Assembly: GCA_963691655.1 (NCBI GenBank)
Contig: OY829328.1
Location: 73,908,400 to 73,972,399, forward strand
Source of the DNA: Toxonevra muliebris
Lineage: Eukaryota; Arthropoda; Insecta; Diptera; Pallopteridae
Length of the DNA stretch: 64,000 nucleotides
Direction: 5' to 3'
Position numbers and translations under genes: made by a program
In this document: piece after piece, positions 10,774-22,043 of the stretch
Layout of the letters: each line of letters starts with the position of its first letter
Numbering within the stretch: position 1 is the first letter of the stretch
The notes under the pieces: model-generated
Told to the model about the DNA's origin: nothing
Seen by the model: only the letters and a program-made list of their open reading frames with translations
The model's database searches: none

Positions 10774-11927
10774 TTGGGCCATATAAAAAGTATTTTCGGT
10801 TTTTGTCACAAGATGGTGTTAATGGCCATACATTTGGCACCACTGATCCGATTCTGTCAAACGAATACGCGCCACGAATGATGACATTTTAGGCTACATT
10901 TTTTGCGAAGACAGTTTTATAGTTCGTCATTGGTGGAAAAAGTTACATTGATTTGAAAACGAGTGAAATTTTTTAAGAAATACGCTACGAGATGATTTTT
11001 TGCTATAAAAAAAGGTAAAAACGCTGCAAAAACATGAGGATGCTGTAAAGAATGTACCGTTAAATTTTGGTTTGCTGGATTCCGTTCTGGAAATTTCGAT
11101 GTCAAAGATGCATCTCGCTCTGGCCGGCCAGTCACTAAAAAAGCTAATGAAATTTTGTAACTGGTGGAGCAAGACCAGAATGCAGCCACATGATAGTTTG
11201 GAATCATTTAAAAAAGGCTGGAAGCTCGATGTTTGGGTGCCACATAAATTAACACAAAGAAATTTGATTGACCGAATTACCATCGGTGAAACGGTGCTGA
11301 AACGCAACGAAATCGAACTATTTTTGAAAAAAATCATTACGGGCGATGAAAAATGGATTAAATAAGAGAATATTAAACAAAAAAAAAAAATACAAAAAGG
11401 GCCAGAGACCCTCCACAAACGACTTCAAAGCCTGGATTGGCGGCAAACAAGGTTATTTTCAGTGTTTGGTGGGATTGAAAGGGAATTGTCTGTTCTCCAC
11501 TACTCACAACTTGACCGTTTGAATGAAGCAATCAAGAAAGAGCGACCAGAATTGACCAACAGAAAAGGTGTTGTGTTCCACCATGATAATGCCAGGCCAC
11601 ACATATCTTTAGTGACACGCCTAAAATTGACTGCGCTTGGCTAGGAAGTTTTGATGCACCAACCGTATAGCCCGGACATTGCACCATCTGACTATTATTT
11701 GTTTCGGTCTCTGCAAAACTCTCTTGATGATGGCAAAAAAGAGCCGCCGAAAATCACTTAGCCAAGTGTTTTTCACCGATGAACCACAGAAGTTTTACAC
11801 CGATGGAATTATGAAGCTACCGGAAAAATGGCAAAAGATCGCAGATAATAATGGCCAATAAGTAATTGATTACAGTTTTTGTTCAAACATTGGCAAAAAA
11901 TCCGAAAATACTTTTGATATGACCCAA
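10774..11927 (+). mobile_element. mariner-like element with both terminal inverted repeats
   Basis: Left end TTGGGCCATATAAAAAGTAT and the reverse complement of the right end TTGGGTCATATCAAAAGTAT differ at two positions and the similarity runs on into CGG. Both are bordered by TA (10,772-10,773; 11,928-11,929), the mariner target. Length 1,154 bp, slightly under the usual ~1.3 kb. Inside, transposase pieces carry TGDEKW (first Asp, 11,339), VFHHDNARPH (second Asp, about 11,575), YSPDIAPSDY (third Asp, about 11,667) and a C-terminal GIMKLPEKWQK (about 11,807). Frames are broken by stops after KWIK at 11,362, after LTALG at 11,641 and elsewhere, so it cannot encode a transposase. Confidence 0.93.
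11339..11861 (+). pseudogene. mariner transposase catalytic domain, disrupted (DD34D type)
   Basis: The three catalytic aspartates of the mariner D,D34D domain are recognisable (TGDEKW; HHDNARPH; YSPDIAPSDY), with family-typical ERPELTNRKG between the first two and FYTDGIMKLPEKW at the C-terminus. The pieces lie in different frames separated by stops and small indels. The N-terminal helix-turn-helix half (about 10,820-11,150) is poorly preserved. Confidence 0.85.
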
Positions 11928-12930
11928 TATACATATATCAATATCACTAGAAAGCAATCACTTGTTTTATTTGAATGATTTTGTTTGCTCTAAATAAGAA
12001 AAATTTCAGTTGATACTATGAAATTTATCTTAAGGCTAAATTGCCGCGGCGCGCTTTCTCATGTAAATTTTCAGAGCGCGCTCTCCGAAGGGTTAAATCC
12101 ATTTGGGTTGGCTTAAAAGTTTGATAAGTTCTTTAAGTTAACTTCAGAAGATTCTTAAAGATACGTTCAGTTAGTCAAATAATTTTTTTTCCTTAATAAA
12201 TGCAGTCAGAGCACTTGTGAGAATTGAACAGTAATAAAAATACCTTAACTTGATGCATAAGCGTTTTATTGCTCAGTGATCTTAACTGATAGCAGTTATA
12301 ATTTGGTGAGTGAGCCACTGATTCTTGTGGGTTTATGTATAGCTAGGCAAGAGCTTCGTGGCTATTCTGTAGGTTTAAATGTTAAACCACCTGTGGTTAG
12401 CTGCAAGTAAAGAATGTTTTAGAGTATTTTCCCGGTCCAAAGTATTACTGGGTTGCTATGCTTACAGCTTCAGAAATCTTATTTCTAGATTTTGAAGGCA
12501 ATTGAAATGAACGTCAATGAACATCTTCAAGGAGTTAAGTAGAATTAGGCAGAAAAATGAGGTTCTTTCAGAATCAATTCTATCTTCCTAAATATTCTTT
12601 TCAACTCCAAAATATTTATAACATTCTTATAACAAACCGGTAATTTAGTTAAGTAAGTACTAAACACAGACTATTAAATAATTCAAATTCTCCCCTCTCT
12701 ATCTACACATCTGTAAAATATTTGAATGAAATTAAATTTAACTTTAAATTCAGTTTCCTCAAAGTTTCAACAAAGAAACAACCAACCAAACAAACAATTT
12801 CAATTGAATTAACACAAGAAGAAAATGAATTTTTTGGACTTACAATTAAAAATTAAAATTAACAACTTAAATACGAATATTAGTTAAAGTAGTTAAAAGG
12901 GAGAAAAGATTATAATATTTTCCTTTGCAT
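11928..12930. other. Non-coding DNA, right copy of the 33-bp repeat
   Basis: Holds 12,034-12,066 (the second 33-bp repeat), then GAGCGCGCTCTCCGAAGGG followed by TTAA. The rest is AT-rich with no gene or tRNA-like boxes. Confidence 0.55.
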
Positions 12931-14030
12931 CATTAACATAATTGACCTCTTAATGATGTTATATACAATTTAAATAATTTCAAACATGCAGTCGGAGAAG
13001 GGAAGGAGAGAGAGAGAGAGAGGGAAGGATCCCTTTTTATCTTTTCTATCAGCATCAACATCGTTGACAATGCCAGCAACATTAAAAGTAACAGTAACAA
13101 CATTATTATTATTATTATTATGATTAATCTTTGAAACAAAGCAAATACAAAAACAAATATCAACTCCAACTCCTTCGCCTTTCAACTTTACCATCCTCAA
13201 CAAATATCAGGACTCATTGTCCTCACTCTTTCAAAACTTAGCAAGTAAAATGTTACTGAAGTCAAAGTTTAGTTTAGTTATAAAGTTACAGCAAATGAGT
13301 ACCTTAGTTTTTTTGTTGTTGTTGTTGTTGCAAACTTCATACTTACAACAACAACAAGGTAACAAAGAAAAAGCTAATTCAAATATGAATACATAAAAGT
13401 TTTTGAATTTTTTTTCCAGCCATTTAGGGTTATTTTTATGATTATTTCTATTGTTGTTGTTGTTGTTGTTGCTGTGTCCTTTCAACAGTTAATTACATAT
13501 TTTAAGGACCTTTTCTTTTTTCGTTTTTTTTTTTTTTTTTTTTTTTTGTATACATTTTCACCTATACATATTCGTTCACATAAACATGTAAAAAATTATG
13601 GCAATATAAAAACGAAAACGTGTTTAGCACCTTCTCAAAAAGGGTTCATTATACTTAACCTTTTTTTGTTTTTCTCATTCTTCTTTTGGTCTTCTTTTTC
13701 GCTTATGTTATACTGTTGGCAATTAGTTGCTGTGATTAAAATTACAACAGCGGCAGCAAAACAGCAACAGGAAAAACTCAACGACAGCATAGATAACAAC
13801 ACTCAACTTTCACTCAGCCGTAAAGTATAATTTGTTTTTATTCTACATTCAATTTGAATTTAGTGGATACTTACCTTGGTATGACCACTTTGCTGGCAAC
13901 TCTAAAACGCCTATTAGGAGATATTACAAATATAGAAATATGGTATATAAAGCAATAGTGACTCAGTCCAAATTTTATACTTACTGTGATTCTGACCATA
14001 ACTTACATTTTTGCAGGGATTTGGCCTTAA
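12931..14030. other. Non-coding DNA rich in trinucleotide runs
   Basis: Contains an AG repeat (about 13,008-13,022), TTA repeats (about 13,104-13,120), TTG/GTT runs (13,310-13,330; 13,450-13,470) and a T-run at about 13,524-13,548. The long apparent frames (for example 13,438-13,830 +) are translations of these runs. No exon identified. Confidence 0.6.
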
Positions 14031-14035
14031 GAGCT

Positions 14036-16690
14036 TAGACTTGGTGGAATAAAGACTTATGCCAGCTGAGGAAACCCACGAGGTCGCTCTTCAACAGGAA
14101 CAAATTCTATTAACCCTCCAAAAACTGTCTTATAGAATACACGAAAGCCATTAAAGAAGCCAAGAAAAAGGTCGAGGGAATTCTATAGCTCGATAGACTC
14201 AATAAAAGATTCACCACGTGTAGAGAAGTTGCTGTCTAAAGGCCATTCTTGTCTTTTTTATATTAATAGAGAAGGTGGTAGCTGGACAGCATAGGCGGCT
14301 GAATGAATAGACACAATTGCACACACTCTTTTCCCTGGTAGTATAGATTTTATCGAAAAAAATCGTGACATGATCTTCTCTAATAAACATCTCCGCAAGT
14401 TTTATTGATTTAGTACTCACTAGAGAAAAGATTTTCGGGCCAATCAAGAGTTTTAGCCAGTACAAAGACCTCTGCCTAGATGGCATAATTCTAATATAGT
14501 GGCTCCCTGGCTTTCTTCAAAAAAAGAAAGCAAACAATTGGGGCATAGTTAGTCCTAACAGTTGAAGAAGGGACTATGAAGATACTATAGATTTCAGGTC
14601 TATCAGCTTATCGTCCTTCCTACTCAAATTACTAGAGTGCGTTCTAGATATCTATCCTTGAAAAGTCAATAAAAACAAAGCGTTCTCCAAATCTCAGCAC
14701 GCCTACCCAAAGGACAAGTCCACAGAAACCACCCTACATGAGGTAGTCGGTACCATAGAGTATTCGTTAGAACACAAGCAATTCTCATTAGCTGCATTTC
14801 TAGACATAGAGGGAGCTTTAATGTAAAGACAGAAGCTATGCAATCTGCTTTGGCCAAGAGGGTTACAAACAGATGGTTGATCTTCATGTTGAAAACCAGA
14901 GCTATGGCAGAAATAGGTACCAGCGGTTTAAAAAAAAAGGTCAGTAAATAGGGGGTTCTCTCGCCATTACTATGGCTGATCGTCATAGATGCAGTTTAAC
15001 AGAAGGGGTATTAACCCTCTAGTTCCCAAGCCCGCCTTTAGACAGCCTTCACCAAAAGGGATGGAATTGCCACTTTAACAGTTTTCCGTTGCTAAATTTT
15101 ATCATATCGTTTAGAGAATGTCCCTAGCTTTTAAAAAAATTCATCAGTTATGCTACAGAAGTTAGCGACAGTCAAAGTCAAAAACTTGTGAAAAGTAGTG
15201 AAAAAATAAAAAAAATAAATAAAATATTTTCCGTCAAGTAAAAAAACTAGCTATGGATAGCTAAGAATTTGAATTTTTATATAAAATATTTAATTACTTA
15301 AAAGAAATTGATAAAAAGCTCATTCAAGAACAAATAATTTTAGGCGCTCAAACTTTCTCACTTCATAAAACCACGCCCATTAGTTTTTTTTTCGGGGTTT
15401 TTAAATCAGTTTATGATTTTTATGCCAATATTAATCAATTCCGATTTTTTTTTTTATCAATCAAAAATTTGGGAGCTAGAGGGTTAAAGTAGTAGCATAT
15501 GCGGATGATATGGTGATTATAGTTCCAGGTCTTTTCCCAAACATAATAAACGAGATTATGGAAGGAGCTTTGGATTCACTAAATAACTGGGATTAAATCC
15601 AAATATAAATGATGCTGTTCACAACAAAAAGCAAGGTGCCAAACTTTAATCTCCTCAATCTGAATGGTCATATTTAGGGGTCATCCTTGACACTAAGCTC
15701 AGTAGGAAAACCAACATAGAACACAGGGTTGAGAAGACCTGCATAGCCTTATATATGGTTTGTACTTGCAACAGAATGCTCGGCGTAGTTAGCCTCAAGT
15801 GTAGTCAGACTCAGAGAAATAAGGTCTAGGACTGGCAAAAACTACGGGCATAGCAGAATTCACAAGTCAAAGTACCGAATATACCAAATCAACACAACAG
15901 TGACTACCTAATACAGAAGTAAACTTCAAGAAGGGCTTCGAAACTTCGCCCCCCCCTCCCCCCAAGAGCAGCTTGGAGAAGGAAGCTGGAGTGTGGGAGC
16001 AGGCTTTGAGGGAGAATTCTACACTGACGGGTGCAAGATGGACAACAGGGTCGGTCTATTCAGAACACCTCAATATTTCTGAATCTCTTAGACTCCCGAA
16101 CGATGCCAGTGTTCTCCAGGTCACACTTCTGGTGATAAGAAGAACCTGTAATTTACTGGCCAAAATTCAAAGGAGGTCCATAGAAGCTATCTTCACTAAC
16201 AACCAAGCTACAATCACAGCTTTAGTCTCAGATTTAATATGCTCAAGATTAGTTAACCAATGCAGGGAGTTACTCGCAACCCTAAGCCATTGGCAGGATA
16301 TTGATCTTAAATGGGCCAATGAATTAGGAAGGCGAGATTCAGCTATTGATATAAATCAGGCGTAATCTTTAGCAATCCGCCTGAATAAAATTGCAGATAA
16401 TGGATGAAAAAGTCTTTTTTTCATGCGAAGTAGCCAAGAAAACATGGTCAAAATTTGACCGCAGTAGAACCAGGTACATACTTTGTCCCACTAGATCTAA
16501 CGCAGTCAGATTGACTGCAGTACTGACGAGACACTGGGCAATAGGTGACCATATGGCCAGAGGAGCTACAATGACCTGAAGGAAAGAGATTTTATGTCAC
16601 TTCCTCTGTCATTGCCTGGGTCTTGCCAGGACTAGACAAAAATCATTCCATGCTCGAAATCGGGAAGCTTCTCTAATTTCTTAATCTCAC
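14036..16690 (+). mobile_element. Non-LTR retrotransposon relic with RT and RNase H (I/R1/LOA-like)
   Basis: Pieces in order: WWNKDLCQLRKPTRSLFNR (about 14,045), KAIKEAKKK (14,150), RT fingers/palm (DFRSISLSS near 14,590; KSTETTLHEVV near 14,717; FLDIEGAF near 14,803; GVLSPLLW near 14,955), the catalytic AYADDMVII (15,497-15,523), ST--K--F-LL-LNGH (15,640), then an RNase H-like part (FYTDGCKMDN near 16,018; SYRLPDDASV; NNQATITALVSDL-CSRLVNQC near 16,200-16,265) and a C-terminal Cys/His-type piece (HFLCHCLGLARTR near 16,600). RT followed by RNase H is the layout of I, R1 and LOA-type LINEs. Dozens of stops and shifts. A TTAA-flanked element interrupts it at 15,015-15,483. Confidence 0.85.
15015..15483. 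mobile_element. piggyBac-like MITE inserted in the LINE RT
   Basis: Both sides are bordered by TTAA (15,011-15,014 and 15,484-15,487), the piggyBac target duplication. The ends are CCCTCTAGTTCCCAA and, reversed, CCCTCTAGCTCCCAA: 15-bp inverted repeats with one mismatch, starting CCC as piggyBac-type ends do. Removing it and one TTAA rejoins the RT reading RRGI and KVVAYADD, proving insertion. The 469-bp interior has no open frame and contains a CCACGCCCA motif. It is non-autonomous and younger than its host LINE. Confidence 0.9.
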
Positions 16691-16739
16691 TCATTGGCGC
16701 TAGACAACAAACAACACCCTTTGACAAAATGAGGTTTTT

Positions 16740-18330
16740 ATTTCATTTCAAAATAATAGTGATTTTAGTCACAGCTATTTTTCACTGTTATTGGAAAGTA
16801 GAAGTTTTGCATGACATTCAAATAAGTGAGTATAATCTTTAGTGAGCTAAAACTAACGGTGATTACAAATACAGTGATTTGTTAGTGAGAAATGTCGCTT
16901 CTACCCATCATAAGATATTTCTACTCAATATGCTGGAGCTAGAAATCACAGTGATTTTAGCTATACTTTGTTCTTTCTATGTTAATATTTTAGAAACTTA
17001 AAAGCATTTTTATGAGTTAAAAATACTTTGTGATTAGTCACAGCTGTTTTTTCCTATTATGAAAAAAGTAGCAGTTCGAGCAATTTCTGTACATAAAATT
17101 TGAATGAATGTATAACATCTTGCATTAACTTAAAGTCACTGTGATTTTAGTCAAAGTGATTTGTTTGAAAAGTAGCAGTTCTACTCACCATCATACTTAA
17201 ACGTATTACGCCTGCCATTTAAATGAATAAATTTTAATAAAAATAAAATCACTGTGATTTCAGTCACAGTGATTTTTACTTTACAGCTTGCATATCATAA
17301 GCTGTGATTATTTTGCATGGCATTTAAATGATCGAGAATCTTTGATGAGCTAAAAATAACTGTGATTTTAGTCACAGCTATTTTCACTATTATTAAAAAG
17401 TGGCAGCTTAGTACATTTCTGTCTTGCGTAACTACTTTGCTTGATATAATAATAAATGAGTGCTATATTTTATTAATTAAAAATCACTGTGATTTTAGTC
17501 AAAGTGATTTTTTTACAGTATCTGAAAAGTAGCATTACTATTTATCAGCAAGCATGGCTTTTCCACATGTCATTTTATGAATAAATATCTATCATAAGGT
17601 TTAAATCACTGTGATTTTAATTACAACTTAAACTTTTTACTTTGCTTATAATGTATCAACTTTATCAGTTATTAATGATAAATTTGAGTTGGTGAAAATC
17701 ATATTGCATGGGCAGAAAGATTACTGTGTTTTCAGTCCAGGTGAATTTTACTGCATGTGCTCAAAATTACTGTGATTTTTTTAAATAATTGAAACAGTTT
17801 TGTGTATCACTAGGTAAGATTATTCCGCATGACATTTAAATAATCGAGAATCTTTAATGAACTAAAAATAACAGTGATTTCAGTCACAGCTATTTTCACT
17901 ATTATTAAAAGGTAGCAGTTTTGCTCATTTATATCTTGCGTATATTATTTCATTTATTAAAAATCACTGTGATTTTAGTCACTGTGATTTCAGTCACTGT
18001 GATTTTAGTCACTGTGATTTTTTACAGTGTCTAAAAAGTCGCAGTACTACTTATCAGCAGGTAGGACGAAGTCTATTATAAGCTTTAAATCACTGTGACT
18101 CAGAGATTTTTTGCTGTGATTTTGGTTACAACTTTAATTTTTCACTTTGATTATAATGCATCAACCTGATCAATCACTAAGGACTATTTAGTAACAAATT
18201 TGAGTTGGTGAAAATCATATTCCATGGGCAAGAATCACTGTGGTTTTAGTCCAAATGATTTTATAATGATATTAGAATGAATACTAACTTCCATGTGCTG
18301 GAAATTCTGTGATAAATCAATATACGCCTT
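16740..18330. repeat. Palindrome-rich tandem array, ~512-bp higher-order period
   Basis: Built from the core ATCACTGTGATTTTAGTCAC and its complement. One perfect hairpin is 17,244-17,256 / 17,263-17,275: 13-bp arms ending CACTGTGA and starting TCACAGTG, loop TTTCAG. Larger units repeat: GTGATTTTAGTCACAGCTAT at 17,362 and a variant at 17,874 (512 bp); GAGTTGGTGAAAATCATATT at 17,686 and a variant at 18,202 (516 bp). A further diverged unit starts about 16,770. No coding potential. Confidence 0.8.
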
Positions 18331-20450
18331 AAGTAGCAAGTGATTGAATTTGTTTGTTTTTTTGTCCTATAATTTTAACTACAGTAGCAATAACTGAATT
18401 GTAACTACACCTGATTAAATGAAAAGTAGTCGTCGTATTATCTCGACACAAAGCTCAATTCCTCTATTACATGTATCGAACGAGATCCATTATGTAATTC
18501 AATAACATACAAATACTTACATACTTTTGAATAGAAAGTGCACACTTCATTAACCGATGAAGAGTTAAATCTTTACAACTCCTACTTATTAAAGTCATAA
18601 TAATTACACGTTTCACTTAATTCCATTGCGTCAGTCCGCCTTCAAAGGGCCACAGTAATTTTCCAACAAAAAATAAGCACAAGATTATGCTCATATTTTA
18701 TGCATGTAACTTTGCGCTCAGTGCTTTACACGGCCACTTTACTTTCCGGCCATCACATACAGTATGTGCTGTGTATTATTACAGTAGCGCGCATAAATAT
18801 ATATACGAGTGCATACAACAAATGACAGCAACGATAGCGTCAGACATTGACACATTTCCCATTGCGTTTTTAATGATAACATTTTTTTTCTGTTTCTTTT
18901 TCATACAACAACAACCATGCAACTGTTGTATGCTTGCAAGTGAGGATATATAAAGTTCATGAAGTGAATTTTTGTAGCGGTTTTTCAACTTTTGCTTCCG
19001 GTTTCCGTAAAGAAAATTTCAACATGAAAATTTATATACGGTAAACTTTGTAAGTTTGTGTATAATTTTTGTTGTTGCTGTTGCTTTTTTGCTTTTATGT
19101 TTTTTCATGTTGTAAATTATATGCAAGTTAAAGTTAATTTTATTACATTTAACATATACATACAAGCACAGAGTCACTTATACACATTTACTATACAGTA
19201 ACAGTGACTTCCGTTTCCGCTTAGCCATTTGCATTTACTGTGTGGGTTTCGCTTGGCTTTTTTTTGTGGGTGTTGGCGTGCATAAACGTTAGCATAATTT
19301 AAAGATAATAAAGTTGTCAAATAGTAAAAGAAAAAAAAATAAAAGCAATTACGTATAAAATGAAATTCGAAAATAAAAAAGAACAGAAAGTGTTTCCCTT
19401 TCATGTTTGCAGCTTATACATTTTCACTGTTTCACTTTCAGTTTAACATTACTTCCGGCTTACTCATTTAACTTTTTGGTTTTTTTTTCGTTTTTTGTTG
19501 CTATCTTTTCGTTATTTTTTCTTCTTTATTTTGCATGCTTCTTGAATTTCAAATCATTTTTTTTTCTTTATTATTTTTTTTTTTTTTGTTGTTTTTGTTT
19601 CTTATATTTAAATTTTTCTTTAATGAACTTGAGTTTTTTTTTTTTTTTTTTCTCCTTTTTTTCTGTTTTTTTTTTGTTTTTTTTTTGTTTTTGCCTTTTG
19701 CCTGTTGAGATTTTTCAATGTCTAATGGAAATGGCTTTGCACTTTTTATTAGTTGTAGAGAATATGAAAATTTCTTTCTTTCCCGCAATATTTTCCTTTT
19801 CCCTTTTTTTGTTGCTGTTGTTGTTCAGCGATTCAATTCCAATTACGTTGCTAGCGCTCCTTTACACTGTGTATATAAATTCTTCTACTTATTAAATTTG
19901 TGTAAAATTTTGATATAATTTTTTTCATGAATAAACCAAATCAAAAATCCAAAAGGAACGCAGAAACAACCGGAAGTTATGAAGTTAAAATCTGAAACCT
20001 TTTTTTTTTAATTTTCTTGAAAATCTCACTTCATTTTAAGATCAGAACTGTGTTTTTTTAACTCAAGTAAGTTTTTAACATAGCAATCGAAGGGTACTAC
20101 AAAAAATTTGGTTGAGTGAAAGTGGTGGGTGCAGTTAGGTTAAATCAACACTTAGCTATGCTTTGCTTAGTGCTAGGGCTACAAGATTCCACGTCATGTA
20201 AATAATTTAAAAAACCTGAAAGCAAATTTCATAGAAATTCAAGTGCAATAAGAATAAGTAGTGATATGTGACTAGAACCATTATGATTTTTAAGCTCATA
20301 TACGATAATAATTGATTCAACTGTTAGGCTTAATAGTCATTCCTAGAGATAGAGGAAACTATTACTCATTATTTGCAGAGAGTAAGAGACAGTTGATTGA
20401 TTATGTACATTCATTCAGATATTATGAGGAAAAGTGGGTCTTAGAAATAA
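18331..20450. other. Non-coding DNA, T-rich centre
   Basis: AT-rich unique-looking sequence; 19,470-19,700 is strongly T-rich, giving an artefactual Phe/Leu-rich 162-codon frame. A GTTGTTGCTGTTGC run lies at 19,070. No gene, tRNA or transposon recognised. Confidence 0.55.
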
Positions 20451-20790
20451 GTAAAACTTTTACTTTTTAATCACAGCAAAAAAACGAAACACTCGGACTA
20501 AAATCACAGTGTTATTATTAAAATATTAATCGGAATAAAATAAAAATTCCTATGACTGTAAAATATAATCGCATCGAAAAATCACGGTGATTCAATTAAA
20601 ATTAATTTTTAATTTACATAAGAGCTTTGTTTCGTAATGTGATGATACGTAAAGCTGCTACTTTTCAATCATAGTAAAAAACTACTTAGAGTAGAATCAC
20701 AGTGATTTTGACACTTTTTAATAACAGTAAAAAAAAAAACGAATGAACTAAAATTACAATGATTTATGCTTTGCTAAAACCAATTTGATT
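20451..20790. repeat. Inverted relatives of the ATCACTGTGAT array
   Basis: AAATCACAGTGATTTTGACA, ACTAAAATCACAGTGTTATT and AATAACAGTAAAA occur here. Read reversed they match parts of the 16.7-18.3 kb units (CTGTGATTTTAG...ACTGTTATT), so this block is in the opposite orientation to that array. Confidence 0.55.
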
Positions 20791-20804
20791 TTTAGATCTA
20801 TAGA

Positions 20805-22043
20805 TATTCATATTCCATATTCATATTACATATTCCATATTGATATTACATATTCATATTCCATATTCATATTACATATTCATATTCCATATTCATATTC
20901 CATATTTATATTCATACTCATATTCCATATTCCATATTCATATTCCATATTCATATTCCATATTCATATTCCATATTCATATTCCATATTTATATTCCAT
21001 ATTCATATTCCATATTCATATTCCATATTTATATTCCATATTCATATTCCATATTTATATTACATATTCATATTCCTTATTCATATTCCATATTCATATT
21101 CCTTATTCATATTCCATATTCATATTCCATATTCATATTCCTTATTCATATTCCATATTCATATTCGTATTCCATATTCATATTCCATATTCATATTCCA
21201 TATTCATATTCCATATTTATATTCCATATTCATATTCCTTATTCATATTCCATATTCACATTCCTTGTTTATATTCCATATTCATATTCCATATTCATAT
21301 TTCATATTTCATACTTCATACTTCATGTTTCATATTTCATATTTCGTATTTCGTATTTCATATTTCATATTTCATATTTCATATTTCATATTTCATATTT
21401 CATATTTCATATTTCATATTTCATATTTCATATTTCATATTTCATATTTCATATTTCATATTTCATATTTCATATTTCATATTTCATATTTCATATTTCA
21501 TATTTCATATTTCATATTTCATATTTCATATTTCATATTTCATATTTCATATTTCATATTTCATATTTCATATTTCATATTTCATATTTCATATTTCATA
21601 TTTCATATTTCATATTTCATATTTCATATTTCATATTTCATATTTCATATTTCATATTTCATATTTCATATTTCATATTTCATATTTCATATTTCATATT
21701 TCATATTTCATATTTCATATTTCATATTTCATATTTCATATTTCATATTTCATATTTCATATTTCATATTTCATATTTCATATTTCATATTTCATATTTC
21801 ATATTTCATATTTCATATTTCATATCTCATATTTCATATATCATATTTCATATTCCATATTGATATTACAAATTCATATTCCATATTCATATTCCATATT
21901 TATATTCATACTCATATTCCATATTTATATTCATACTCATATTCCATATTCATATTCCATATTCATATTCCATATTCATATTCCATATTCATATTCCATA
22001 TTCATATTCCATATTCATATTCCTTATTCATATTCCATATTGG
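20805..22043. repeat. Satellite: 13-bp CATATTCCATATT units flanking a 7-bp CATATTT core
   Basis: About 20,805-21,300 and 21,850-22,043 are 13-bp CATATTCCATATT-type units with scattered variants. About 21,340-21,830 is almost perfect CATATTT, roughly 70 copies, with slightly degraded copies at its edges. The order 13-mer / 7-mer / 13-mer suggests the 7-mer core expanded within an older 13-mer array. Neither unit contains a stop on the + strand, so two overlapping frames of over 400 codons appear (IFHISYF repeated); they are artefacts. Confidence 0.97.
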
